Assembly (NCBI GenBank): GCA_028703495.1
Contig: JAQVMT010000020.1
Span: 1-37,928, forward strand
Reading direction: 5' to 3'
Length of the DNA: 37,928 nt
From: Clostridia bacterium
GTDB lineage: Bacteria; Bacillota; Clostridia; Christensenellales; CAG-314
A program made the position numbers and the translations under genes. Shown here one piece after another: positions 9,013 through 16,898 of this stretch; position 1 is the first letter of the stretch, and each line of letters opens with the position of its first letter. The notes below the pieces were generated by a model. The model searched no databases, had not been told where the DNA came from, and was given only the letters and a program-made list of their open reading frames with translations.

Positions 9013-9041
9013 TTGTTATCTTAATCGGTTTGTGTTATAAT
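9013..9041 (+). promoter_or_regulatory. Sigma-A-type promoter for the glycogen cluster
   Basis: TTGTTA (9013-9018) and TATAAT (9036-9041) are separated by 17 bp, and the -10 carries an extended TGT just upstream (9033-9035). Predicted transcription start is near 9048, giving a leader of about 26 nt before the TTG of malQ, with GGGAGAG as ribosome binding site. This is one of the two best housekeeping promoters in the window. Confidence 0.8.
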
Positions 9042-9073
9042 ACATTTAGATTTATTGTGGGAGAGTTTGTTTT

Positions 9074-10564
9074 TTGGGCTTAGTGGACAAATACGGGACT
9101 GAATTGACAAGAGGATCGGGAGTGTTTTTGCATATTGCATCCTTGCCGAGTATTTACGGCATAGGCTCTTTGGGCAAGCAGGCGATTGCATTTGCCGATT
9201 TTTTGGAAGCCGCAAAGCAAAAGTATTGGCAGATTCTGCCCGTTAACGAACCCGACAATGCTCATTCGCCATACTCAAGCTGTTCGGCTTTTGCTGGCTA
9301 CGATTTGCTTATTGACATCGATAAGCTTGTCGAGGACGGATTATTGCGCGATAGCGACATAGATAAGAGTTTGCTTTTCGAACAAGAAAGTATAGACTAT
9401 GTAAGAGCGCAGGCGATTAAGAGGAAGGCGTTTCGGACGGCTTTCGAGCGTTTCGACATTCACGATAATGACTATCGAAAGTTTTGCAAAAGCAACGATT
9501 TTTTAGCGAATTATTCGATATATCGCTCCGCGAGGAGAGTATACGGGAATGAGTGGAGTTGTTGGGAAGGCTTGCGAAACCGCGATCCGCTTGCTTTGGA
9601 GAATTATTCAAAGCATTACTCCGATAACATCGAATACGAGAAGTTTGTGCAGTATCTTTTCGACCGTCAATGGCGGGAGTTTAAAGCTGAAGTCTACAAG
9701 CGCGGAATTAAGCTTATTGGCGACATTCCGATGTATGTTAATTACGATTCTGCGGATGTATGGTCGGAGCCTATGAACTTTTTACTTAACGGCGAGCATG
9801 CTATGGATAAGGTAGCCGGCGTTCCGCCCGACTATTTTTCCGAGGAGGGGCAATTGTGGGGCAATCCGATATACGATTATGCTTATATGCGCAAGAACGG
9901 ATACGCTTGGTGGAAGAACAGGATAAAAAGGTGCGCACAATTGTACGACATATTGCGAATCGATCATTTTCGTGCGTTTGATGCCTACTATACAATCGAT
10001 GCACGATCGGAAAGCGCAAAGAACGGAAAATGGATGGATGGCGAGGGCAAGGCTCTTACCGATGCCATTGTTCGGGCGGCGGGCGATTTGAAGATAATTG
10101 CCGAGGATTTGGGTGTTCACTCCGACGGCGTGCAAGACCTGATGCAACAAAGTGGCTTTTGCGGAATGAAGGTGATGCAATTCGCCTTCGACGGTAATGA
10201 TGGCAATCCTTTCTTGCCGCATAACTACCAAAGGAATTGCGTGGCTTATATCGGAACGCACGACAACGATACTCTTATCGGGTGGTGGAACGGGTTGAGT
10301 CGCGAAGCCAAGGAGCGAGTTTACTGGTACACGGGTTTCGATAACGACAGCAACTTAAACAGAAAGCTCATCAAATTTCTTTCGCGGAGCGTTGCCGATG
10401 TCGTTATATTTACCATGCAGGATATTCTGGGACAGGGGACGGAAAAAAGGACCAATACGCCTTCCACCTGTGTCGGAAACTGGGAATACGCAATGAAACA
10501 GTCCGATTTAAAAACATCGGACAGCGACTATTTGGCGATGTTAAGTAAGCTTTATTCGCGTTAA
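9074..10564 (+). CDS. malQ: 4-alpha-glucanotransferase (amylomaltase, GH77)
   Basis: MalQ transfers alpha-1,4-glucan segments between maltooligosaccharides, releasing glucose and lengthening chains for phosphorolysis. The 496-aa protein spans the GH77 barrel. Visible landmarks are GVFLHIASLPSIYGIGSLG (16-34), the donor loop PDYFSEEGQLWGNP (252-265), the nucleophile Asp297 in RIDHFR, the acid/base Glu344 in IAEDLG, and the transition-state stabiliser Asp397 in THDND. It starts with TTG, nine bases after GGGAGAG and ~26 nt from the predicted transcription start; an in-frame GTG at 9083 is a weaker alternative. It is the first gene of the glycogen cluster. The 147-bp gap after it contains small dyads (AGCTAT/ATAGCT; CCGAT/ATCGG) but no strong terminator, so read-through to glgB is likely. 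Confidence 0.95.
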   Translation: MGLVDKYGTELTRGSGVFLHIASLPSIYGIGSLGKQAIAFADFLEAAKQKYWQILPVNEPDNAHSPYSSCSAFAGYDLLIDIDKLVEDGLLRDSDIDKSLLFEQESIDYVRAQAIKRKAFRTAFERFDIHDNDYRKFCKSNDFLANYSIYRSARRVYGNEWSCWEGLRNRDPLALENYSKHYSDNIEYEKFVQYLFDRQWREFKAEVYKRGIKLIGDIPMYVNYDSADVWSEPMNFLLNGEHAMDKVAGVPPDYFSEEGQLWGNPIYDYAYMRKNGYAWWKNRIKRCAQLYDILRIDHFRAFDAYYTIDARSESAKNGKWMDGEGKALTDAIVRAAGDLKIIAEDLGVHSDGVQDLMQQSGFCGMKVMQFAFDGNDGNPFLPHNYQRNCVAYIGTHDNDTLIGWWNGLSREAKERVYWYTGFDNDSNLNRKLIKFLSRSVADVVIFTMQDILGQGTEKRTNTPSTCVGNWEYAMKQSDLKTSDSDYLAMLSKLYSR

Positions 10565-10711
10565 TTTTTCGAGCTTTCAAAATATTCTAGCTATATGCGT
10601 AATAGCTCAAAATTTTAGCCTTTTATAGAAAAAACGCTTTTTGCCGATAGATCGGTAAACAAACGGGCGAAATAGACACAATCGTACGATAACGGAGGTA
10701 GTAGGAGATTT

Positions 10712-12571
10712 ATGATAAAAGAGGACATTTCCTTACCTGTATACTTATTTCACGACGGCACGAATTACAAAGCGTACGATTTTCTGGGCTGTCATAATTA
10801 CGGCGACGGCTATGTCTTTAGAGTGTGGGCGCCTAACGCCGTCGCGGTTTCTCTCGTGTGCGATGCAAATTGTTGGAAGGCGAATATCTACAACTTTCAA
10901 CGGATCAATAACGAGGGAGTTTGGGAATTTTACGCGTTTGCAAAAGGACTTCCTTTAGTAGGAAAATATGACAGATATAAGTTTGCAATTTGCACTCAAA
11001 CGGGGAAGGTGCTTTTAAAAGCGGATCCTTACGCTTTCTACGGCGAGTGCAGAGAAAACACGGCTTCTATCGTGTATGGAAGGGACGATTTCGAATGGAC
11101 GGACGGCGAATGGCTGGAGAAACGTAAGAAGTCGGACTTGACAAAGAGTCCTATGAACGTCTATGAGGTTCATGCGGGATCGTGGAAAGCAGGGGGCGGA
11201 GAGAGGACTTACTCTTATCTTTCGCGTGAATTGACAGATTATGTCAAGCGTATGGGTTACACCCACGTGGAACTTATGCCACTGTCGGAGTATCCCTTCG
11301 ACGGCTCTTGGGGATACCAAGCTTGCGGCTATTTTGCACCGACCTCGAGATACGGCAAGCCCTATGAGCTGAAGGCATTGGTAAACAGCTTGCATGCCGA
11401 GGGAATCGGCGTCCTTTTGGACTGGGTTCCCGCGCATTTTTGCAAGGACGCGCACGGACTGTATGAGTTTGACGGGAAACCTCTTTACGAGAATCCTATT
11501 GAAAGCAGAATGGAGCATAAGGGTTGGGGAACGCGAATCTTCGATTATGCACGCAACGAGGTTAGCAGCTTTTTGATAAGCAACGCGCTCTATTGGATAA
11601 ACGAATTTCACTTCGACGGACTGCGTGTAGATGCCGTGGCGAGTATGCTGTATTTGGATTACGACAGAAAGGACGGCGAGTGGATCCCCAACATCTACGG
11701 CGGCAGGGAGAACTTGGAGGCAATCGCATTTTTCAAAAAGCTTTCCGCCGCATTCAATTCGGCAGGCGGCGCGGTGTTGATTGCAGAGGAGTCCACTGCT
11801 TTTCCCTGCGTGACCAAGAAGAACGGCGAAGGCTTGGGATTCGATTTTAAGTGGAACATGGGGTGGATGAATGATGTTTTGGAGTATATCAAGGTGGATC
11901 CGCTATTTAGAAAATATGAGCATGACAAGCTCACATTTTCCATGGTTTACGCTTTTTCCGAAAACTTTATCCTGCCTTTTTCCCACGATGAGGTTGTCCA
12001 TCTTAAAAAATCTATGTTGGACAAGATTTTTGGCAAGTACGAGGACAAATTTGGCGGTTTAAAAACGCTTTTGGGCTTTATGTACGGTCATCCCGGGAAA
12101 AAACTCAATTATATGGGATACGAGTTCGGACAATTCGGCGAATGGAATTACAATCAACAGTTGGATTGGGAGCTTTTGGAGTACGAGCCGCACAAAAATC
12201 TGCAACTGTTCGTCAAAAACTTGAATGAGCTGTATCGCTCAAATCCCGAGCTTTACATCAACGACGGCGGTTGGGAAGGCTTTAGATGGGTTGTGGCAGA
12301 TGACAGAGATCATAATATTGTAGTATTCGAAAGAATGTCAACTACGGGCAAATTGCTTTTCATATGTAATTTCAGCTATGTCGAGGTTGCGTACAGGCTG
12401 CAATTAGACTGCGCCGAGTGCGTTTTGATGCTTAACAGTGACTCCGCAGAGTTCGGAGGCAGCGGGAAAGCGATACCGCAGGATTTGACGCCGACAAGAA
12501 CCGACCGAAAGGGATGTTTCGAGTTAAATATTCCGAGCAATGCTTGCTTGATATATCGCGAATTGCAATAA
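10712..12571 (+). CDS. glgB: 1,4-alpha-glucan branching enzyme
   Basis: GlgB cuts alpha-1,4 chains and re-attaches them as alpha-1,6 branches in glycogen. The 619-aa protein has an N-terminal CBM48-like domain (FRVWAPNAVAVSLV, 36-49) and a GH13 catalytic barrel. Diagnostic segments are ELMPLSEYPFDGSWGYQ (187-203), the nucleophile in GLRVDAVAS (Asp307), the acid/base in LIAEEST (Glu359/360), and FSHDEVVH with Asp426. This combination separates branching enzymes from other GH13 enzymes. The long N1 domain of E. coli GlgB is missing, as in many Firmicutes. AGGAGA precedes the ATG. A 7-bp hairpin 45 bp after the stop may reduce read-through to glgA. Confidence 0.95.
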   Translation: MIKEDISLPVYLFHDGTNYKAYDFLGCHNYGDGYVFRVWAPNAVAVSLVCDANCWKANIYNFQRINNEGVWEFYAFAKGLPLVGKYDRYKFAICTQTGKVLLKADPYAFYGECRENTASIVYGRDDFEWTDGEWLEKRKKSDLTKSPMNVYEVHAGSWKAGGGERTYSYLSRELTDYVKRMGYTHVELMPLSEYPFDGSWGYQACGYFAPTSRYGKPYELKALVNSLHAEGIGVLLDWVPAHFCKDAHGLYEFDGKPLYENPIESRMEHKGWGTRIFDYARNEVSSFLISNALYWINEFHFDGLRVDAVASMLYLDYDRKDGEWIPNIYGGRENLEAIAFFKKLSAAFNSAGGAVLIAEESTAFPCVTKKNGEGLGFDFKWNMGWMNDVLEYIKVDPLFRKYEHDKLTFSMVYAFSENFILPFSHDEVVHLKKSMLDKIFGKYEDKFGGLKTLLGFMYGHPGKKLNYMGYEFGQFGEWNYNQQLDWELLEYEPHKNLQLFVKNLNELYRSNPELYINDGGWEGFRWVVADDRDHNIVVFERMSTTGKLLFICNFSYVEVAYRLQLDCAECVLMLNSDSAEFGGSGKAIPQDLTPTRTDRKGCFELNIPSNACLIYRELQ

Positions 12572-12615
12572 ACGCACATAATATACTCTATCAAAGGGCT
12601 GTGGGGCAGATAAAT

Positions 12616-12642
12616 ACAAGGCTTTGATGCCTTGTGAGTTTT
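12616..12642 (+). terminator. Possible attenuating hairpin after glgB
   Basis: ACAAGGC (12616-12622) and GCCTTGT (12629-12635) form a perfect 7-bp stem with a 6-nt loop, followed by GAGTTTTAG. The U run is short, so termination would be partial at best. It lies in the 216-bp glgB-glgA gap. Confidence 0.4.
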
Positions 12643-12678
12643 AGTAGCCAAATAGATGCTTGCTCGATAAAAAGAGTG

Positions 12679-12697
12679 TACAATTGTTGCATGCAAC
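12679..12697 (+). promoter_or_regulatory. -10-like TACAAT and 12-bp palindrome upstream of glgA
   Basis: TACAAT (12679-12684) is directly followed by the perfect palindrome GTTGCATGCAAC (12686-12697). If TACAAT is a -10, the palindrome would cover the transcription start, a usual operator position. No good -35 is placed 16-18 bp upstream, so the promoter is weak or absent. Confidence 0.3.
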
Positions 12698-12787
12698 GAG
12701 AAAGAGTAATAGAAAAAGTACAAATACTCACGGTAAAAATACGTCTGCAGCCGAGAGGACGGAGACGACAAAGAATCAGGTTGAGAA

Positions 12788-14257
12788 ATGAAGAAAAAAG
12801 TATTATACGCAACAGCCGAATGTTATCCCTTTGCGGGAAGTAGCAGTCTTGCCGAAATATCCTATTCGCTTTCCAAGCAGATAAACGGCGACAAATACGA
12901 AGTAAGGGTGATAATGCCGCTCTATTCCGAGATGAGTCCCGTTTACATCAGTGAGATGGAATATTTGGGTTCCAAGGACATAACGCTTTCGTGGAGAGTC
13001 CAAAGAGCCAACGTATTCAAGGCACGTAAGGACGGAGTTACTTGCTACTTTATCGACAATGATTACTATTTCAAGAGGAAGAACCTATTCGGACATATGG
13101 ACGATATAGAGAGATTCGCCTTTTTCAACAAAGCAGTATTGGACGTGTTTGACATTACGGGCTTTATCCCTGATATTATACACTGTCACGATTGGCAAAC
13201 TGCGTTGATTCCCGTATATTTGAAGATATTGTTTGCAGGGAACGAGGAGTATTCGAGGATAAAAACCGTCTTTACCATACATCATATCGAGCATCAGGGT
13301 AAGCTTGACACTTATGCTATGGAAGATATATTGGGTATATCCCAAGACAATATGTGCATTATGGAAACCGGCGGCAAGGTCAATTTGATAAAGGGAGCGA
13401 TTGTCGTTTCGGACGTGCTTACAACGGTAAGCCCTAATTATAAGGACGAGCTGTTCGGAAGCGAGCAGGCTTTGGGATTAGAGAATATTATAAGGCAGAA
13501 CAGGGACAAATTCTTCGGTATACTGTTGGGAATAGACTATGCCGATTACGATCCGCAGACCGATCGGAATATCTACCGAAACTATAATATGCACGACTTT
13601 ACGGGAAGGAGCTATTGCAAGGAGAAATTGCAAGAGACCTTCGGATTAAGCGTTAATCCGGACACCCCAATAATTGCGGTGATTACGAAGCTTGTCAATA
13701 AAAAGGGAGTGGATTTGTTAAAGTCGGTTTTGCCCGATATTTTGAATTTGGATGTGCAGTTCATCCTATTGGGAAAAGGAGAAAAGGAATACGAGAGCTT
13801 TTTCGAGGGTATGGAAAAACGGTATACGACCAAGCTTAGGACGGTTATCGGCGTTGACAGCGACGTGGCGAGAAAGCTGTTTTCGGGAAGCGACTTTTTC
13901 CTGATGCCAAGTCAGACGGAGCCCTGCGGAAGAAGTCAAATGATAGGAAGTCGGTATGGCGCAATTCCTATTGTCAGGAAAACAGGAGGTCTTGCCGATA
14001 GTATCGCCGACGTTCAGGTCGGAGGAAACGGATATGTTTTCGAGGGCTATCAACCATCGGAAATGCTGGATGCGATTAAACGAGCGGTGAGCGATTACAA
14101 AAACAAAAGCTACCGAATATCTCTAATTGACAAGGTTATGAGGACGGACTTTTCATGGGCGCGAACCGCCGAGCAATATGAAAAAAGATACGATATTCTA
14201 ACGAGGGATATCGGTGAAGAGGGGCTTGAGCCGAGTACGGAACACGCCGAAGCGTAA
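12788..14257 (+). CDS. glgA: Glycogen synthase GlgA, divergent donor-site motif
   Basis: GT5 glycogen/starch synthase that elongates alpha-1,4-glucan from a nucleotide-glucose donor, usually ADP-glucose. The 489-aa protein has both GT-B domains. Recognisable parts are CHDWQTALIPVYLK, TVSPNYKDEL, ITKLVNKKGVDLL, LLGKGEKEYE, and the C-terminal donor site EPCGRSQMIGSRYGAIPIVRKTGGLADS. The N-terminal motif that normally reads K-T/V-G-G-L-G/A-D is here G17-S-S-S-L-A-E23: the lysine and both glycines are gone. GILNGID reads GILLGID. Some Firmicute GlgA proteins lack the lysine, but loss of the glycines as well is unusual. The ribosome binding site is weak (GGTTGAG). No glgC or glgD is in the window. 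Activity or donor may differ from standard GlgA. Confidence 0.88.
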   Translation: MKKKVLYATAECYPFAGSSSLAEISYSLSKQINGDKYEVRVIMPLYSEMSPVYISEMEYLGSKDITLSWRVQRANVFKARKDGVTCYFIDNDYYFKRKNLFGHMDDIERFAFFNKAVLDVFDITGFIPDIIHCHDWQTALIPVYLKILFAGNEEYSRIKTVFTIHHIEHQGKLDTYAMEDILGISQDNMCIMETGGKVNLIKGAIVVSDVLTTVSPNYKDELFGSEQALGLENIIRQNRDKFFGILLGIDYADYDPQTDRNIYRNYNMHDFTGRSYCKEKLQETFGLSVNPDTPIIAVITKLVNKKGVDLLKSVLPDILNLDVQFILLGKGEKEYESFFEGMEKRYTTKLRTVIGVDSDVARKLFSGSDFFLMPSQTEPCGRSQMIGSRYGAIPIVRKTGGLADSIADVQVGGNGYVFEGYQPSEMLDAIKRAVSDYKNKSYRISLIDKVMRTDFSWARTAEQYEKRYDILTRDIGEEGLEPSTEHAEA

Positions 14258-14260
14258 AGT

Positions 14261-14458
14261 GTGCTACAAGCATTGAAATTACGGACTACTTTGGCGCAAA
14301 GTCTGATTTCGTGTGAAGGTAATTGCGTAAAATTCGAAAGTGCGATTACGACTTTGGAAGGGTGCAGGAAAATTACGGTTAATTCGGTCGATGTGAAATT
14401 ACACAAGGCGACCGTGACGATTAGGAGCAAGGGAACTTATGGTAAACAGGGAGTTTAA
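14261..14458 (+). CDS. Possible small protein between glgA and glgP
   Basis: A 65-codon ORF fills the 181-bp space between glgA and glgP. It opens with GTG three bases after the glgA stop and overlaps the first 20 bases of glgP. Upstream GAAGCGTAAAG gives only a weak ribosome binding site, so translation would depend on coupling to glgA. The codons used resemble those of neighbouring genes. The C-terminal part (LEGCRKITVNSVDVKL, then ATVTIRSKG) alternates hydrophobic residues like a small beta-rich protein. It recalls, very weakly, the YabP/YqfC sporulation fold. I do not recognise it with any confidence; it may be spacer DNA carrying the glgP ribosome binding site (AGGAG near 14423). Confidence 0.35.
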   Translation: MLQALKLRTTLAQSLISCEGNCVKFESAITTLEGCRKITVNSVDVKLHKATVTIRSKGTYGKQGV

Positions 14459-16889
14459 CACTTTGGAAATAAGCGAGCTGTTAGAAAGCAACGCAACTCG
14501 ATTTTTCGGGTTATCGGTTAAGGAATTGGATAAAAACGATTGCTACAAGGCGATAGCTATGACAGTAAGGGATATTCTGTTGGAGAAAAGGCGTATCTTC
14601 AACAGGGAATTCAAGTCGGAAAACAAAAAAAGGGTATACTATCTTTCGATGGAGTTTTTACTCGGAAGAAGTCTGAAGAACAATATTTTCAACTTAAATA
14701 TAGAGGAGCAGGTTAGACAGTCAATCAGGGAATGCAGTTATACTTTAGAGGATTTGTACGAGGAGGAACCCGACGCAGGTTTGGGAAACGGCGGTTTGGG
14801 ACGGCTTGCCGCCGCTTATATGGACGCGCTTGCGACATCGGACTATCCTGCGATGGGACATTGCTTAAGATACGAATACGGCTTGTTCAAGCAAAAGCTT
14901 GTGGACGGCTGGCAGACAGAGTTGCCCGATAATTGGCTGCCGGGCGGCGAGGTCTGGCTGGTTCAGCGTCCCGAAAAAGCGGTAACGGTTAAGTTCGGAG
15001 GCTTCGTAAAAGAAACCAACGTGGACGGCAGGCTGGTTTTCAAGCAATACGAGTGTCAGGAGATCGAGGCACTGCCGTATGACATGATGATAAGCGGGTA
15101 CGATTCGAATGCCGTGAGCGTATTGCGGCTTTGGAGAGCAAGAAACAAGCACAATTTCGATATGAAATCCTTTTCGCAAGGCGATTATCAAAGAGCGGTA
15201 AAAGAGGATATTCAAGCCGAATTGATAACCAAGGTGCTTTATCCAAACGACAACCACGCCGAGGGCAAGAGCCTAAGACTTAAACAGCAATATCTGCTTG
15301 CATCCGCCGCCATACAAAACATAATCGGCGATCACATCGATAATTACGGAGATATTTCCACGTTACCTCTACACACTTCCATACACATAAACGATACGCA
15401 CGCCGCTTTGTGCATACCCGAGCTGATGCGCATTTTGTTGGACGAATATTCATATGGTTGGGACGATGCTTGGAATATTGTGATAAACACCTGTGCGTAT
15501 ACAAATCATACAGTATTGAGCGAGGCTTTGGAGGTTTGGCCGGAGGATCTGATTGCCAGGGTATTGCCTAGATTGTATTCGATACTGCATGAAATTAACG
15601 AGCGTTTCTGTCGAGACGCATATGAAAAATGCCACGACCTAAATAAGGTAAGCCGTATGGCTGTGGTTGCCTACGGTCAGATCAGAATGGCAAACCTAAG
15701 TGTTATCGGCAGTAAATTCGTCAACGGCGTGAGTGAGTTACACAGCGAAATCTTAAAAAAGTCATTATTTTACGATTTTTATACGCTTAATCCAAAGCAC
15801 TTCGGAAATGTTACCAACGGAATAACGCATAGACGTTGGCTTTGCCAGTCCAATCCAAAGCTTGCATCACTGATAGGTGAGCTTATCGGAAACAACTATA
15901 TTAAAAACCCGTCGGAATTGATAAAGCTTGAGAAATATGTTTCGGATGAAGTTGTGCTTGATAGGTTAGCGGAGATTAAGAAAGAGAACAAACTTGCCTT
16001 TTCGGACTATGCAAAACGGACGAACGGATATGACATAGATCCCGACACGCGGTTTGACGTGCACGTCAAGAGGCTGCATGAATATAAGAGGCAGTTGCTC
16101 AACGTATTGGAGATCATATCGACTTACATCGAATTGCGCGACAATCCGAATATGGATATAACTCCGCAGACTTACATTTTCGGTGCGAAGGCAGCTCCCG
16201 GCTATTATACGGCTAAGGACGTAATCAAATTGATATATATGTTGGGCGAGGAAATCAAAAAGCAGCCTTCGATTCGATCCAAACTAAACGTCGTGTTTTT
16301 GGAAAACTATTGCGTTACGATGGCGGAAAAGCTGATTCCGTCGGCGGAAATCAGCCGTCAAATAAGCTTAGCGGGCAAGGAAGCCAGCGGAACCGGCAAT
16401 ATGAAGTTTATGCTTAACGGCGCGATAACCGTGGGTACTATGGACGGTGCCAACGTCGAGATGTATCAAAAAGTGGGAGCCAACAATATCTATATTTTCG
16501 GGTTGAGGGAAAAAGAAGTCGAGGATTTATGGAAATCAGGCTATAATTCTACGTCCTATTACTTAAGCAATCCAAAATTAAGAGGAGTTGTGGACGCGCT
16601 CAACGTCGGATTTAATGGAGTCGAGTTCTCGGATATAGCTAATTATCTGCTTAGAGGAACAGGGGTTGCCGATCCGTATATGTGTTTTGCCGACTTTAAG
16701 GATTACGCACGCGTATGCGGGCTTGCGGACGAGGCGTACAGAGATAAGACCAAGTGGAATAGAATGAGCTTGATCAATATTGCAAACGCCGGACAGTTTT
16801 CCGCCGATCGCGCCATCGAAGAATACGCCACGAAGATATGGAAGCTTGACAAGGTGCCCCAAAGCAGTGAAAACCCGATCAATCGATAA
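14439..16889 (+). CDS. glgP: Glycogen/maltodextrin phosphorylase (GT35)
   Basis: PLP-dependent phosphorylase that releases glucose-1-phosphate from non-reducing ends of alpha-1,4-glucan. The 816-aa protein has normal length. It shows the family start pattern YYLSMEFLLGRSL, the GNGGLGRLAAAYMDALAT segment, KRLHEYKRQLLN, and the PLP loop EASGTGNMKFMLNGA with Lys656 as the Schiff-base residue, then GTMDGANVEM. AGGAG 11 bases before the ATG supports the start. It lies between glgA and a GH13 enzyme, with 9 bp to the next gene, so co-transcription and translational coupling are likely. Its product feeds directly into the phosphoglucomutase encoded at 1413-3047. Confidence 0.96.
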   Translation: MVNREFNTLEISELLESNATRFFGLSVKELDKNDCYKAIAMTVRDILLEKRRIFNREFKSENKKRVYYLSMEFLLGRSLKNNIFNLNIEEQVRQSIRECSYTLEDLYEEEPDAGLGNGGLGRLAAAYMDALATSDYPAMGHCLRYEYGLFKQKLVDGWQTELPDNWLPGGEVWLVQRPEKAVTVKFGGFVKETNVDGRLVFKQYECQEIEALPYDMMISGYDSNAVSVLRLWRARNKHNFDMKSFSQGDYQRAVKEDIQAELITKVLYPNDNHAEGKSLRLKQQYLLASAAIQNIIGDHIDNYGDISTLPLHTSIHINDTHAALCIPELMRILLDEYSYGWDDAWNIVINTCAYTNHTVLSEALEVWPEDLIARVLPRLYSILHEINERFCRDAYEKCHDLNKVSRMAVVAYGQIRMANLSVIGSKFVNGVSELHSEILKKSLFYDFYTLNPKHFGNVTNGITHRRWLCQSNPKLASLIGELIGNNYIKNPSELIKLEKYVSDEVVLDRLAEIKKENKLAFSDYAKRTNGYDIDPDTRFDVHVKRLHEYKRQLLNVLEIISTYIELRDNPNMDITPQTYIFGAKAAPGYYTAKDVIKLIYMLGEEIKKQPSIRSKLNVVFLENYCVTMAEKLIPSAEISRQISLAGKEASGTGNMKFMLNGAITVGTMDGANVEMYQKVGANNIYIFGLREKEVEDLWKSGYNSTSYYLSNPKLRGVVDALNVGFNGVEFSDIANYLLRGTGVADPYMCFADFKDYARVCGLADEAYRDKTKWNRMSLINIANAGQFSADRAIEEYATKIWKLDKVPQSSENPINR

Positions 16890-16898
16890 AGCGGTGGT

